Assembly: GCA_900618425.1 (NCBI GenBank)
Contig: UZAN01041814.1
Coordinates: forward strand, 1,154 to 16,511
Source of the DNA: Echinostoma caproni
Taxonomy: Eukaryota; Platyhelminthes; Trematoda; Plagiorchiida; Echinostomatidae
Length of the DNA stretch: 15,358 nucleotides
Direction: 5' to 3'
Shown here in pieces: positions 1 to 9,199 of the stretch. The notes below the pieces were generated by a model that did no database searches, was not told where the DNA came from, and saw only the letters and a list, made by a program, of their open reading frames with translations. A program made the position numbers and the translations under genes. Each line of letters opens with the position of its first letter. The first letter of the stretch is position 1.

Positions 1-75
1 TAAAAACAGATGATTTTGATGCTGTTGATACAAGCGTAATTCGTGAGAGTAGTGAGAGATTTCATTCGATCCTAT

Positions 76-118
76 ACAGGGTTTTGTCGTGTACAAAGCA
101 AAGAAATTGAAAAGTCTC
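76..118 (-). repeat. Inverted 3'-end fragment of SINE family 1
   Basis: Read on the minus strand, positions 116 to 93 are identical over 24 bases to the 3' part of the neighbouring plus-strand element at 396-408 joined to 416-426; the plus copy has seven extra bases at 409-415. The match continues less perfectly into the family's terminal motif, close to TGTACACGACGAA. The fragment therefore points opposite to the full copy beside it and gives the locus inverted ends. Sequence just inside it (117-140) weakly resembles the end of the ribozyme region. The same arrangement recurs at 9200-9624. Confidence 0.75.
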
Positions 119-323
119 CTGTAACAAGTAGTTCGGTTGGAATGCTTCCAATCGAGTGATCACGCTGGAGGCTAGTGCCCAGATGCGCGAAGTTTGATGC
201 CCGCTAAAGGCTTAAAAAAGATAGGTTGTGCTATCCGGTTTATAGCAAAAACGAAAAACGGTATTAACCAACCACGGGGTGGGAAAATTGGGAGCATACT
301 TTCATTTAACCTGTGAATTCCCG

Positions 324-334
324 GGTTCGATCCC
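324..334 (+). promoter_or_regulatory. Pol III B box of SINE family 1 copy A
   Basis: GGTTCGATCCC matches the tRNA internal promoter consensus GGTTCGANTCC, allowing for one alignment offset, and sits within CCCGGGTTCGATCCCCGG, which can form a T-arm-like stem. A convincing A box upstream is not visible, so the copy may be transcriptionally weak or dead. Confidence 0.7.
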
Positions 335-351
335 CGGTTGGGTCATTGGAT

Positions 352-397
352 TCACGCTGACGATAAAACCCGGCCATGTTGAAACGACTGTGCCTGA
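352..397 (+). ncRNA. Degenerate hammerhead ribozyme motif in copy A
   Basis: The order of parts fits a type I hammerhead. The core CTGACGA lies at 357-363, which fits CUGANGA. Stem II is about AAC/GTT at 367-380 with three extra bases before it. The GAAAC box lies at 381-385, followed by a very short helix III AC/GT closed around 386-389. Helix I pairs TCACG (352-356) with CCTGA (393-397) at four of five positions. The base at the cleavage site (392) is G, which breaks the UH rule, so cleavage by this copy is unlikely. Calling it a ribozyme relic depends on the better copy at 9545-9587. Confidence 0.5.
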
Positions 398-440
398 CTT
401 TTCAATTTGTCCTTCCTTTGCTTTGTGTACGTCGAACTCC

Positions 441-1612
441 CCATTCGTAGGAACTGAGAAATGAGAAAAAAATTGTCAGGGAAAAAAATGAAAAACACGT
501 AGTATATGATTCGATCAGTGTTCAGTTACATCACAAGGCGCTGTGAGACACACATTTTGGATGACTATTGAAAGTAATGATCGTAAAATCAGTACCGTGA
601 CTAGCTGAACCGTTTACTGACAATTTCCAGCGAATAACATTCAATCAGACTGCCAAAACCAAGAATCATGTGTTAGGGAAGCGATATAGCATCAATAAAT
701 GAAGAACCTTTTTAAACAATTCTTCAGAGTTTTGAACCTCTTCCTGGATCCCTGGGATGTCCAGCACGTAAACCCTGTAGTTGCACTGGTTCATTTGTTT
801 TGATAAAACAGTCAGTGTTTATCTAAATACGAACTAGATTTCCTTTTGATGCCATAAGGGTCGTGCTGTGTAAAACTGGATAGGGGAACCAAACTGAAAA
901 CGCTCAACAAATCTTGAAGGAACCCACTTAGCACAGCATGAGATAGACAGACGGCTGTAAAATTACGGCTGATTTGCGGAGTTTGTATAAGGTTAGCTGA
1001 GAGGGTCGGAAACACCCTTGATCGAAACCCCATTTGCAAAACGATTCATAGACCCGAAGTCGCACGGTTAGTTCTCGAGATAAAATGCATCGGAGTAGAC
1101 ACTACAATTTATGAGTTATTTTTTCCGAAGGTGCCAAGTGCATTTGCAATTAGCATTCAATATTCCCGTGAACTTGGACACATTTACTGTAATAATACTT
1201 GAATGATTAAACAATGCAGTTATTTTATAGGTTAAATCAATAATCGTTTTTCTTCTTCTTAAAACAGCCTTGCTCTCAAGTTTATCGTGCAGATATTTAT
1301 ACAATCTGTCAGTTGAAACGGCCAAGGAGAAAGTTGTTATGAGTGTACGTATATAGTGAAATCAGGCGGTGGTGCCGGAGGACGAGAAGGAATTTGAACA
1401 CATACTACCTCCTGTGGTGGTTCCAGATCACACATGGAATGGATTATAACAAAATAAGTTGGTACTGCGCACAAAACCACTGAGGATGGAAATGTAATTA
1501 GGAATTAAATAAGACAACTTTCCAACTGTTTTAGGAGAGCCATTTTCGATTCAATCGCATTCGAAAGCTGAGAGGTAAGAACATGTGCGTGACTGAAATC
1601 TGATTGGTCTGC
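441..1612. other. Unassigned non-coding stretch
   Basis: No family, RNA gene or long repeat is recognisable. The open frames here are short (about 70 to 75 codons), lack family motifs, and are interleaved with AT-rich sequence. Confidence 0.6.
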
Positions 1613-1634
1613 GTGTGTGTGTGTGTGTGTGTGT
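1613..1634. repeat. (GT)11 microsatellite
   Basis: An uninterrupted run of eleven GT units. Confidence 0.95.
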
Positions 1635-2904
1635 TGACGATGATCATGGTACAACTAGCCTCCAAAACGGACATAATCATGAAAAAAACGGGATCAGGTA
1701 ACCAGATAGCTGCCGACTGACCACCAGTGAATTCAGTTAGTATTGAAATTATGAATTCACTTATTCGGATGTATTGTACACTGTGACCGTTTGGCTAAGG
1801 AAATTGGTTTTCCAAAACCCATACCGCAATATAAAATAACCAATCACGATTTACCATCACTTTGACCTGGAGGTTATGTGTCCGAATCCTTGAATGGGAT
1901 CCTCTTGTTTGTTCCCAGACAATCATCGAGTGATCGTAGTACCTTCATGTACAGAAAACCGTCTACTTCGGTGTGTATACAATAGCTCAACAAGGTTTTT
2001 ATTGATATTTTTAACTGGAAAACGAAAAGTGAATCATCATCTTATTCTATAAATCTCGCTACTACTTTTGCGTGCACCAAAAATTTTCATGAATTGGTAA
2101 ATTTGCTGTTACTCGCTAAAAATGTGAAATGTGACGCTAAAATATGCTGATTGGCTCTCGGAGACAAAATGCGCACTCATCCCACTCGATCTTGATGTTC
2201 TGCTTCGTCACGTGAATGTACAGTTTATTATTTGTTCAAGTTCTTAACTATACGTAGCACTTCACTGTGGAAAAATGCTCTAGGCAGAACAGGTAATCCA
2301 AACGGTACAATCCATAGAATTTTGATCTCTGTCGTCTTAGCTGTCAGGATTTTGTTTAGCTAGCGCTGCATTGTGCACGGCCGCAAATCATCCAATCAAA
2401 GCAAGGGTCGGTTTTGACCAATTGGATCTAAGTATAACCCTGACCGGTGATTGGTCGACAGTGTTCAGACGGCTGGTCAGGACTGGAGCGTGGCTCACAG
2501 TTCGCAAACACAACAATTTATGCTGCCCGCATTTGGGGCGCAGTGTTCACACCATCTGTCTACAGGTGACACTCAAACTTGGAGTCTTACCACGCGGAAC
2601 AATGATGGTAAGCAAAGTGTATATGTGTATGCGCTGGGATGGCAAATAATGTGATTACATAAAGTCAGAGGTTCGGTTTGATACAAATTAGAGTGAATCA
2701 GACATTGTTTTTTTCATTTATTCCCCCGTGTGCGTTTGACAGTTAAGAGTGCAGTCGTTGTAGCTTCCCCACTTCTGTATGATTAACGGGTGTTATTGGT
2801 TATTTAGTTACTTAAACCGTGGGTAATTGAATATCACTGTACCATTCTGCAGAACCTCGCAATGCCGTCACTTGTGCTTAGTCGCTACTCCACGCATCCT
2901 CCTG
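1635..2904. other. Unassigned stretch with CCAAT-type sequences near 2390-2457
   Basis: Mostly featureless. Around 2390-2457 there are CCAAT (2391), CCAATTGG (about 2418) and ATTGG (about 2451), partly arranged as inverted copies of GACCAAT. Two overlapping open frames follow at 2371-2649 and 2451-2654. They start at non-ATG codons or internal positions and match no family I recognise, so I do not call a gene. A promoter is possible but unsupported by a TATA element or a gene downstream. Confidence 0.35.
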
Positions 2905-2922
2905 CCGGATCCGGATCCGGAT
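2905..2922. repeat. CCGGAT x3 short tandem, palindromic
   Basis: Three perfect CCGGAT units. ATCCGGATCCGGAT at 2909-2922 is a perfect palindrome, and the flanking GCATCC (2894) and GGATGC (2919) extend the symmetry. Confidence 0.9.
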
Positions 2923-3239
2923 GCAATGAATTGATTGATATTTATCACACTCGGATCGATTTCGCCTACTACCCAGCTACCTACTCTCATATACAGAATT
3001 GCGTAAAATATTGACGTAAAATAGTGATGTAAAGTAGATTTTCTTGTGCACAAGGTAAAGGGACTTGTGCGCACATCCTGAATGATTTGGTAATACTACT
3101 GTTTCGTAAATCCTAGATTATTTTACCAGTCTCAGTTGTATATTGGAATGCTGAACATTGTTGTGGGACATTGCGAGTACAGTTATACTAACCACGGTAC
3201 TCTTGCATTCACTGATTTAACCCGGATACCACAACCCAA
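2923..3239. other. Unassigned non-coding stretch
   Basis: I see nothing recognisable here. The minus-strand open frame at 2868-3074 has no family motif. Confidence 0.6.
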
Positions 3240-3480
3240 AACATTTTTCATTTTTTAAATGCGGTGTAAATGTTTGTGATGACCGACAAGGAGCACTGGA
3301 CAGCTGGTTTGTCCTGTTTGGGGCTCTTGCTGATATTTCATCCTATTGAATACATAAAGTTTAATCCGTCTTGATTTGTCAGCAACGCTTACTTCTTGTG
3401 TTCCTATCAGGACTCGAACCGTGAACCTTCTTCTCGGGACGCCGAATCCTGACCCCTGAGCTCCATGGTTGACGGTTATC
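3240..3480 (-). mobile_element. tRNA-derived SINE-like repeat, family 2
   Basis: Reading the minus strand, an A-box-like GGAGCTCAGGGGT (ending near 3453) is followed 32 bases later by a perfect B box GGTTCGAGTCC at 3420-3410, the spacing expected in a tRNA gene. Acceptor and T-arm pairing are poor, so it is a tRNA-like SINE head rather than a working tRNA. The body runs to about 3257 with the ending ACAAACATTTACACCGC, followed by an A-rich stretch near 3245. The open frame across it (3255-3500) is a by-product. Boundaries are approximate, since only one copy is seen. Confidence 0.55.
3410..3420 (-). promoter_or_regulatory. Pol III B box of SINE family 2
   Basis: Reverse complement GGTTCGAGTCC is a perfect match to the B box consensus. 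It is paired with an A-box-like element at 3453-3465. Confidence 0.65.
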
Positions 3481-3504
3481 GCCTTGTGCGAATGACTCAA
3501 TCAA

Positions 3505-3640
3505 TTGAGACGGTGAATGTTTGTGTTAATCTAATCAGTTTAACACAGACTTCAGGCCCTGTTGATGATCTTGGGTGCGGGTTTCACTCCTGTGAAAAAC
3601 CGAATGGGCTAATCTAAACATTTACCGTCTAATTTTTTAA
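3505..3640 (-). repeat. Repeat remnant sharing its end with SINE family 2, with inverted ends
   Basis: GACGGTGAATGTTT at about 3510-3523 is repeated in inverted form as AAACATTTACCGTC at about 3618-3631, enclosing about 95 bases. The motif also appears, in the same direction as the first, inside the family 2 element at about 3261-3280 (CGGTGTAAATGTTTGTG). This suggests an upstream, older copy joined to the family 2 head, or a small inverted-repeat element. A hairpin GGTTTCAC/GTGAAAAACC lies inside near 3580-3600. Confidence 0.4.
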
Positions 3641-3697
3641 TCTTTAGTTGGATCAGTTATCGACAGGTATGGAGGAATCCATGCGAGTGCTTGAAAT

Positions 3698-4190
3698 AAT
3701 TGTATTGTATTGTATTGTGTATAACTTTTGCAAGCACTGGAGCTCACATTTCAGCTAAAAAGCATACACGCTAACCGTCACAATGTACATAATCAACGGG
3801 GAGAAAAGTTTTCCCAGGCATGAACACATTCATAATCCAAGGTTGAGACAAAGTTCACTCATTGTTCGCTCTTTGTTTGTGAGTAGACGAGCAAGATACG
3901 GTATGGGTGAATTGCGGTATGCATTAATTCGAGATGAAATTTGACGAAACTGGGAGCGTGCTGAATGATGGGAATGACAAAGTGTCAGTTCTGTATACAA
4001 TGGGTGGTCCGGATCTGTGAGGATCCTCTCGGCAAATTTCACACAAGAAGTTACATGATACTCGGAAAGCTTTACAGCTAATACATCGGATAGTTGAACG
4101 AGTTGAACCTGCACTGCTTCTCACTCTATACCGAACGGGGCAACAAAGCGCAGTCCACGCAGTTCAACATGCATGCTTTTTGTTGGATTC
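3698..4190 (-). mobile_element. CR1/Jockey-type LINE, 3' end (ORF2 C-terminus)
   Basis: This is the C-terminal end of a LINE reverse-transcriptase polyprotein. The readable frame runs from about 4190 to a stop at 3832-3830. It contains an in-frame stop at 4123-4121 just upstream of the uninterrupted 94 codons. Diagnostic parts are a segment ERILTDPDHPLY near the middle and the terminal block NAYRNSPIPYLARLL, typical of the region after the thumb domain in CR1-like elements as I know them. The plus-strand element at 13684-14076 has a parallel block, NKILSDGNHSLHTL, so the two are related. The catalytic RT domain is absent: the element is 5' truncated, as is usual for LINEs. The protein part is followed by a short 3' UTR and a pentamer tail. 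Confidence 0.75.
3701..3715 (-). repeat. Pentamer tail (ACAAT)n of the minus-strand LINE
   Basis: Three to four units read TGTAT on the plus strand, or ACAAT-type on the minus strand. They lie 114 bases downstream of the minus-strand LINE stop codon. A similar, degraded ACAGT-ACATT-ACAGT tail lies 104 bases after the stop of the plus-strand LINE at 14180-14194, which supports reading both as LINE 3' tails. Confidence 0.55.
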
Positions 4191-5512
4191 GGTAACGGCT
4201 ACAAAACTGTTCAAGTTTTTTGGTAGTCCCATGCAGCCGGTTTATCCCACATATTTTAAGCAAAAGATATCACGTTCAAAGATCTGGTCGAAATTTGTAT
4301 CCTGCTAACCAAGCTATCTGACCGAACTAACTTTCTGCGGAAAAAGTGCCATTTCGTGCTGGGTATCCGCAAGGTTCCGTTTGTTCAGAAAGCGACAGCC
4401 TAATGACAAAATTCGAACCTATCCCAGCGGTGACCTAGAATCAACCAGATAGTATCATCACCACCATTGTCGCCTATTTGACTGCAATAAAATAATCCTA
4501 TCTAGCTGAAATCTCATAAACTGGTAATGCCAATGTAAGACATAACTGCTCAGCCAATGTGACTAAACTCTTTTGCTCTTTAACTCAAAGTATACCTAGT
4601 CGTTTTTCATTAATTAGCTCACAAAAATGACTAGACTTTTCTCATCTTGGATGTATCAGATTCATCGAGTGATGTAAATAGACCCCACGTTACTCTATCT
4701 TGCACTATTAATGGGTTTATGTGCCGTGATCGATGTCGGTCACTACTGGAACCGCTGATGTTGCTCTGTTAGCTGGATACTTAACTACAGCCATATCAGA
4801 CTACGTATATGGTGACATTGGAGTGTTGGTGGCGTTCACATCCCATTCAAACATTATGGCACATATGCCACACAACAAGTGACCTACCCGTATCCAATAG
4901 AAACGTGAACCAGTATGTGAATGGAACTAAGTGTTACGTAATCGGAGTTATTTGTTTCGGATGACCCCTCAACATGTTTTGCTGCACTCTAGACTCACTG
5001 TCTGCCTGCCTTCTAGCATAGATGTGGTTAAACGATGGAGTATAGACTGAAGATTCAAAACATAGTCAAGTGTATAAAAATTTCTCTAGCAGTCATCTGC
5101 ACCTGAATGACACATTGTTGTTCTTGTGGCCCACTACTCTCCATTGGTTCTTCTAGAGGTTAGATGCACCTCAGATATCACCTAGTCTAATCCAATTTTT
5201 CGTACACCAACCTCAGTCGGACCGGACGTGTTGTCCTACCGTGAATGCATAGTCCGGACAACAGAATCCCGATGGGTTATTCTGCTGACGCGCCACATCT
5301 CCTGATGCATCGGGCGTGAACCATGCAATGTATCAGGGATCCAGTTTCATCTCTCAACAGCTGTTATCCCGTGGATTTGCGGTACTAAACTCCTGCGAAA
5401 TAGACGAATAAAAAGACCATCTGTCGTCACATTCTTCCACCGTATGCGCGAAACCATCTGCGTAATATTATCTTCGTGACCAGGCGTATTTATTTAAATG
5501 AAGTGCAACTGA
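4191..5512. other. Unassigned non-coding stretch
   Basis: No gene recognised. A B-box-like sequence on the minus strand near 4400 (GGTTCGAATTT) lacks a properly spaced A box. A small perfect inverted repeat, TGTTGTCC at 5229-5236 and GGACAACA at 5256-5263, and the near-palindrome CCTGATGCATCGGG near 5300 are present. Confidence 0.55.
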
Positions 5513-5845
5513 TGCAAAAATAATGGTTTGAAGGTCAACCAGTTTAGCTGTCTCATTGGCGGGCACGAATTTCAGACTTGTGAAAACCCTGTCTCACACA
5601 AGCAGATGGTGACATGCAATAGCTGTCGGAAGCCGAATGAGGAAAAAGTATATGACAGCCATTCAGAACACAAGGTATTCTTTCCGTTGGATGGAAAAAC
5701 AAAGCCGTTATCTGTTGTCAAATGCGGTAGGTCTTTTGGGTTGGACAAATCGGTCCATATAACGATTTGTAAAAAGAAAAAAAGAGAGAACACCTCATCC
5801 TCTTCCCTGCCATCATCCACAAGACCACAAAGCCCATATAATTAA
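5513..5845 (+). pseudogene. Unrecognised Cys-rich reading frame, possible zinc-finger remnant
   Basis: The frame is open for about 110 codons, ends in TAA at 5843-5845 and has no ATG in a useful place. It holds spaced Cys and His residues: C..C in TCNSCRKP, then VVKCGRSFGLDKSVHITICKKKK. The second part loosely resembles the C2H2/C2HC-like fingers found near the N-terminus of some site-specific non-LTR retrotransposons and in host proteins, followed by a Lys-rich and Ser-rich tail. Neighbouring sequence gives no continuation. It may be a decayed retroelement or exon fragment, or chance. I assign no function. Confidence 0.2.
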
Positions 5846-6085
5846 TAGGGCTCTCAAAGGGAAAGGGAAGAAACTGGTTGTGTGGCCCGCGCAACAAGAA
5901 ATATTAAGCTCGATTGTTTATTTTTTTCAATAACAGGCACAATGTCATTTTGACATCCATACTATTGAAAGACGGGCATTGAATTCACTGCAAAATGTTC
6001 TTAACAGAAGGACTTTCAACCGAGTACTGTTACGTTTTTAGAAGCAAACCGAGACTGTCAGGTTTTTCCGACAATGTGACAAGAT

Positions 6086-6116
<31 letters not shown>

Positions 6117-6752
6117 GGTCGAAAAGTGGCGACCTCAAGTGTATCTGTCGTCAGGTTGTCATTCTTCACCCAGCAAGACATCAGTGGGCTGGGAAACATC
6201 ATGAGATGGTGGGCGGAGGAAATGAATGATCAACGAAATAATGCGGGTGGTACATGTTCCGAGGGATTGCGAATAAGTGCATCATGACGATGTACATACA
6301 AACGCTTCCCACTGTCGATGGCTCTCTTATTGTGCCCTATGTGTGTGTGTGTGACCATGTCCATTGTACGCCCAGATTGTACATGACGGGAACAGTCAAT
6401 CCATTGGACCTAATGCACATCTCAAACAGTAATGATTCTCAGTTGCGTCTGTATCAAATCGCAGCGATACAATCACTGTGAAGCATCCATTCAAGCTGGA
6501 TTCGCGACCTGTATGAAGAGCACCGAGTAGGCATAACTGACAAGTAAACAGAATCACAAAACTGACCTGATGCTTCCAGGGAGATTGGTTCAGTCCTTCA
6601 GACAATAATTATATAATGAATATGGTATATCTTACTCGTGTGTGAGGGAACGGGGTGTGTGGGACTCGTTAAATAGTATTTGTTGAATATGAGTACACAA
6701 TCCAGTAACCGACTGATAACTTTGTATATAGTGTATCTGAATTGTTTTGCTA
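5846..6752. other. Unassigned stretch around a (TAG)8 tract
   Basis: Apart from the trinucleotide run at 6087-6110, I see no family motif. The ATG-started frames at 5995-6204 (poly-Ser from the repeat) and 6254-6481 look incidental. Confidence 0.5.
6087..6110. repeat. (TAG)8 microsatellite
   Basis: Eight perfect TAG units, followed by an imperfect TGGTAG. Confidence 0.95.
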
Positions 6753-7022
6753 TTTTTTTATTACACATCAGTGCGATGAACAGCAGACGGGACGGACTCT
6801 ACAGTCGCGAAGACCTGCTATTCAGTGATGGTAACCGGAAACCTGATCCCCGGGACTTCGAGTGGAGAGCCACATAAGGCCCCGCTAGGTCAGGCGTGGT
6901 ATAGAACCGGGCGACAGCGAAGCTGCCTACCACTTAAGTTGGGTGGCCGTAACGGGACTCGAACCTCAGGGTCCAAAGCACGCCGGTGACAGCGACTAAA
7001 CCACTGCGCCACTACCACCACT
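6753..7022 (-). mobile_element. tRNA-derived SINE-like repeat, family 3
   Basis: On the minus strand from about 7022, a near-perfect A box TGGCGCAGTGGTTTAGTCGC (7011-6992) is followed by a perfect B box GGTTCGAGTCCC (6965-6954), with about 35 bases between the A-box core and the B box. The ends GGTGGT and GCCACC can pair as a partial acceptor stem. The T-arm does not pair well, so this is a tRNA-like head, not an intact tRNA gene. The downstream body is comparatively GC-rich and ends in an A-rich stretch (AATAAAAAAATA on the minus strand, about 6763-6752). It differs in sequence from families 1 and 2. Only one copy is seen, so the 3' boundary is a guess. Confidence 0.6.
6954..7011 (-). promoter_or_regulatory. 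Pol III A and B boxes of SINE family 3
   Basis: The A box core TGGCGCAGTGG lies at 7011-7001 and the B box GGTTCGAGTCC at 6965-6955, both on the minus strand, at normal tRNA spacing. This is the best-preserved internal promoter pair in the window. Confidence 0.65.
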
Positions 7023-7527
7023 TTGAAATCGGAGGGGAATCTGCTAAAAACAACCATATTAAAGAATATTTAGAGTCATCTGCAGATATTCAGGAATGTC
7101 TTCGCATTTTAGTTGGAATTCGATGAAAGCGGGAAATTCCACTGTAAATCCGGGACCATTCGCAATGTGGGGGAATATCCGCAAAATTCTTATTCATATT
7201 ACCATTGTACTGTTGATTATGAATGAATGAAAGTTGTTGCCAATTGTCTTCGTACCATAGAGATCTTGTCCAGAGGAATGAATATATGTGCACTGGTAGT
7301 AATTGAAGTCGTTGGCTAATTTTCCGATAACCTGGGAGTTGAACAATTTGTCGCTTCCTCACCTGTAGCCCTTAAACATTGAACACAAGTACTCAGCTCT
7401 TGAGATAGTGAAAATTTCGTGTCATTGCTCTTATTTTCAAAAATCTGATAACCTTGTTTATTGTTGCACATTCATTGTGAAATTTATATCACTGATCTCC
7501 AACTATGTATTTATATACGTCATCCGG
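7023..7527. other. Unassigned non-coding stretch
   Basis: I see no recognisable repeat or gene. The minus-strand frame at 7090-7362 has no motif. No clear inverted family 1 fragment is visible upstream of copy B, unlike at the other two loci. Confidence 0.5.
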
Positions 7528-7822
7528 ATTTGGAATGCTTCCAATCTTTGGTCATAAACCGTGAGGCTGATGCTGAGATGAACGAGGTGAGATACCCATA
7601 ACAACCTTGTAAAGCTAAGTTGTGCAATAGCGTGCATAGGTAAAACTAGAAGCAGTCTGAGCAACTGCCTGGTGAGTAGTATGCTTTCGTTCTACCTGTG
7701 AGATCCCGAGTTCAATCTCTAGTTGGACCGCAATTCCAATAAGACCGAATCATGTTGGAACAATTTTTCGCTATTTTCTAGCTTTTCAGCTCACACTCCA
7801 CTTACCCTGTACACGACGAAAT
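7528..7822 (+). mobile_element. SINE family 1, copy B (ribozyme core lost)
   Basis: It shares the family blocks in order. The 5' palindrome TTGGAATGCTTCCAA is followed by GAGGCTGATGCTGAGATG, a tRNA-like part with CTACCTGTGAG and a mutated B box GAGTTCAATCT at about 7708-7718, the stem II/GAAAC region as GACCGAATCATGTTGGAAC, and the terminal motif TGTACACGACGAA at 7809-7820. The CTGATGA core is missing before the stem II remnant, and the GAAAC box reads GGAAC, so no hammerhead can form. This is an old, diverged copy. Confidence 0.7.
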
Positions 7823-8018
7823 TCATCACATAAATAATTCGATATTTAACAAACTTTTTCCCATTGATTCTCGTTCAATAAATTGTTGTGGTTATGGGAA
7901 CTGATTGTTTAATGAAGAATTTCAATCAAAATTCGAAATCGGTAGTAAAACAATGCTTTCAGCTAAAAATCTAATGTACAAATTAGTTATAGTATCAACC
8001 TGTCCCACTAATACACGC

Positions 8019-8044
8019 ATATATATATATATATATATATATAT
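8019..8044. repeat. (AT)13 microsatellite
   Basis: Uninterrupted AT dinucleotide run. Confidence 0.95.
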
Positions 8045-8107
8045 GATTTGAAACGTGGTAACTTAAAGTCGTTCCTACCTGTGGAACGTAGTGGTGGAGA
8101 AATGTAA

Positions 8108-8552
8108 GAACTGGGATACTTCGTAATTTGTTTGGTGCCGACCGTAGTTTGGAGTGAACGTAAGCTAACTGAGAACGAACGCAACCGACTTACCTATCTA
8201 TTGGACCAAGGCAAACTTGCGGGTCCACTGGGCATCTTCCGGAATATGATTCTCGTCAATGGCCTTGAGATTGGAGCTTTCAAAACCATGTGAAGCAACA
8301 GCAAGAACCGTACCTACATGACCATTATTCTGTTTGCCTCTTCGTCTACCGAATGAAATGCTAACCGCTCTGTGGAAACGTCTGACACAGATCGTGATGA
8401 ATCATCGGGAAGGATGGTTAAGATGAGCTGGAAAGTATAGTTTACAGGTTATTCAAAGTAACTCTGACCTGCAGCTCAGGGAATTGATTCGAGATGAACA
8501 AGCCTCGAAGAAGCATTCAGATGATCCTGGACCAGATAAGCAAACCCGATGA
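8108..8552 (+). pseudogene. Unrecognised broken coding-like segment
   Basis: One frame is open from 8108 to 8440 except for two TGA codons at 8291 and 8354. It includes the protein-like stretch ERKLTENERNRLTYLLDQG (about 8154-8210), then a Ser/Thr/Asp-rich part. A second frame, open from 8427 to 8549, carries LQLRELIRDEQASKKHSDD, so one frameshift near 8420-8430 would join the two. The charged, amphipathic composition is unlike the surrounding AT-rich translation. I recognise no family. It could be a decayed exon, a processed pseudogene, or part of a retroelement ORF1. There is no ATG-led intact frame and no poly(A) tail, and the stops argue against a working gene. Confidence 0.3.
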
Positions 8553-9199
8553 GCGACAAGGACCACAAAACCAGCCTCGTACTTCATATACTACTCACGG
8601 ATTCACAGCAGATACAACGTGCGGACTCGGACACTGATGAACTGAGTGCCAGATGGGAGTTAAGTGGCCAAATAAAACAAGTAGCTATCACAAATGTCAC
8701 AATAAACGGTCATGGTCGTAAAACCCCGAATAACTGGACGTGTATTTCTAACTGAAGTGTGTAACCAAGCCAACATGCTCAAACTTTGAATAAAGGAACA
8801 AATATGATGACACTGATTACGAACGAATGAACTGTCTACTCTGAAACCTAGTTCCAAACTTAATGAATAGTAAAATACCAATTTCACATCCCATTATTTT
8901 TGCTGCATTCTGACAACAGCTCTTTACCTGATAATGTGGATTATCAAACAACAGATTTTTATACAACTGGCTTTATTAAATCTACCTACCTGATACACCT
9001 AAGTTACATAGCTTTTCCGTCCAAAACGGGCATGGTGCAGTATTTTAACACAACTGATGGAAACCGTTTGAATAAAAGCAGTCCTACGGATAAAAACTAC
9101 GGAGTTACATTCATGCGTTTGGATTAGCATGCTTTTACTCACTTGGCGTGTTTGGTAATCCAGTTCGTCATTAGATAGCAATAGTAATAGCACTTATAC
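8553..9199. other. Unassigned non-coding stretch
   Basis: I see nothing recognisable. Short open frames on both strands overlap one another and carry no motifs. Confidence 0.55.

Larger units (their letters stand above)
125..440 (+). mobile_element. SINE family 1, copy A (tRNA-derived, with hammerhead-like motif)
   Basis: This is a short non-autonomous retroelement of about 315 bases. It shares blocks in the same order with 7528-7822, with 9200-9513 (minus) and in part with 9507-9624. The blocks are: a 15-base palindrome TTGGAATGCTTCCAA at the 5' edge; a segment with GAGGCTAGTGCCCAGATG; a tRNA-like part ending in a perfect Pol III B box GGTTCGATCCC at 324-334; a hammerhead-like segment at 352-397; and a terminal motif near GTGTACGTCGAA at 425-436. 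The A box is poorly preserved. No protein is encoded; the open frame at 279-464 is incidental. Tail-type poly(A) is not evident. SINEs of this type rely on a LINE-encoded reverse transcriptase. Confidence 0.75.

Noticed and set aside
2371..2654. Possible exon with CCAAT-type promoter
   Set aside because: Two overlapping frames, no ATG start for the longer, no known domain. Splice-like AG and GT sites nearby are expected by chance.
4390..4450. B-box-like GGTTCGAATTT on the minus strand
   Set aside because: The nearest A-box-like sequence is too close and the match degrades after the first eight bases.
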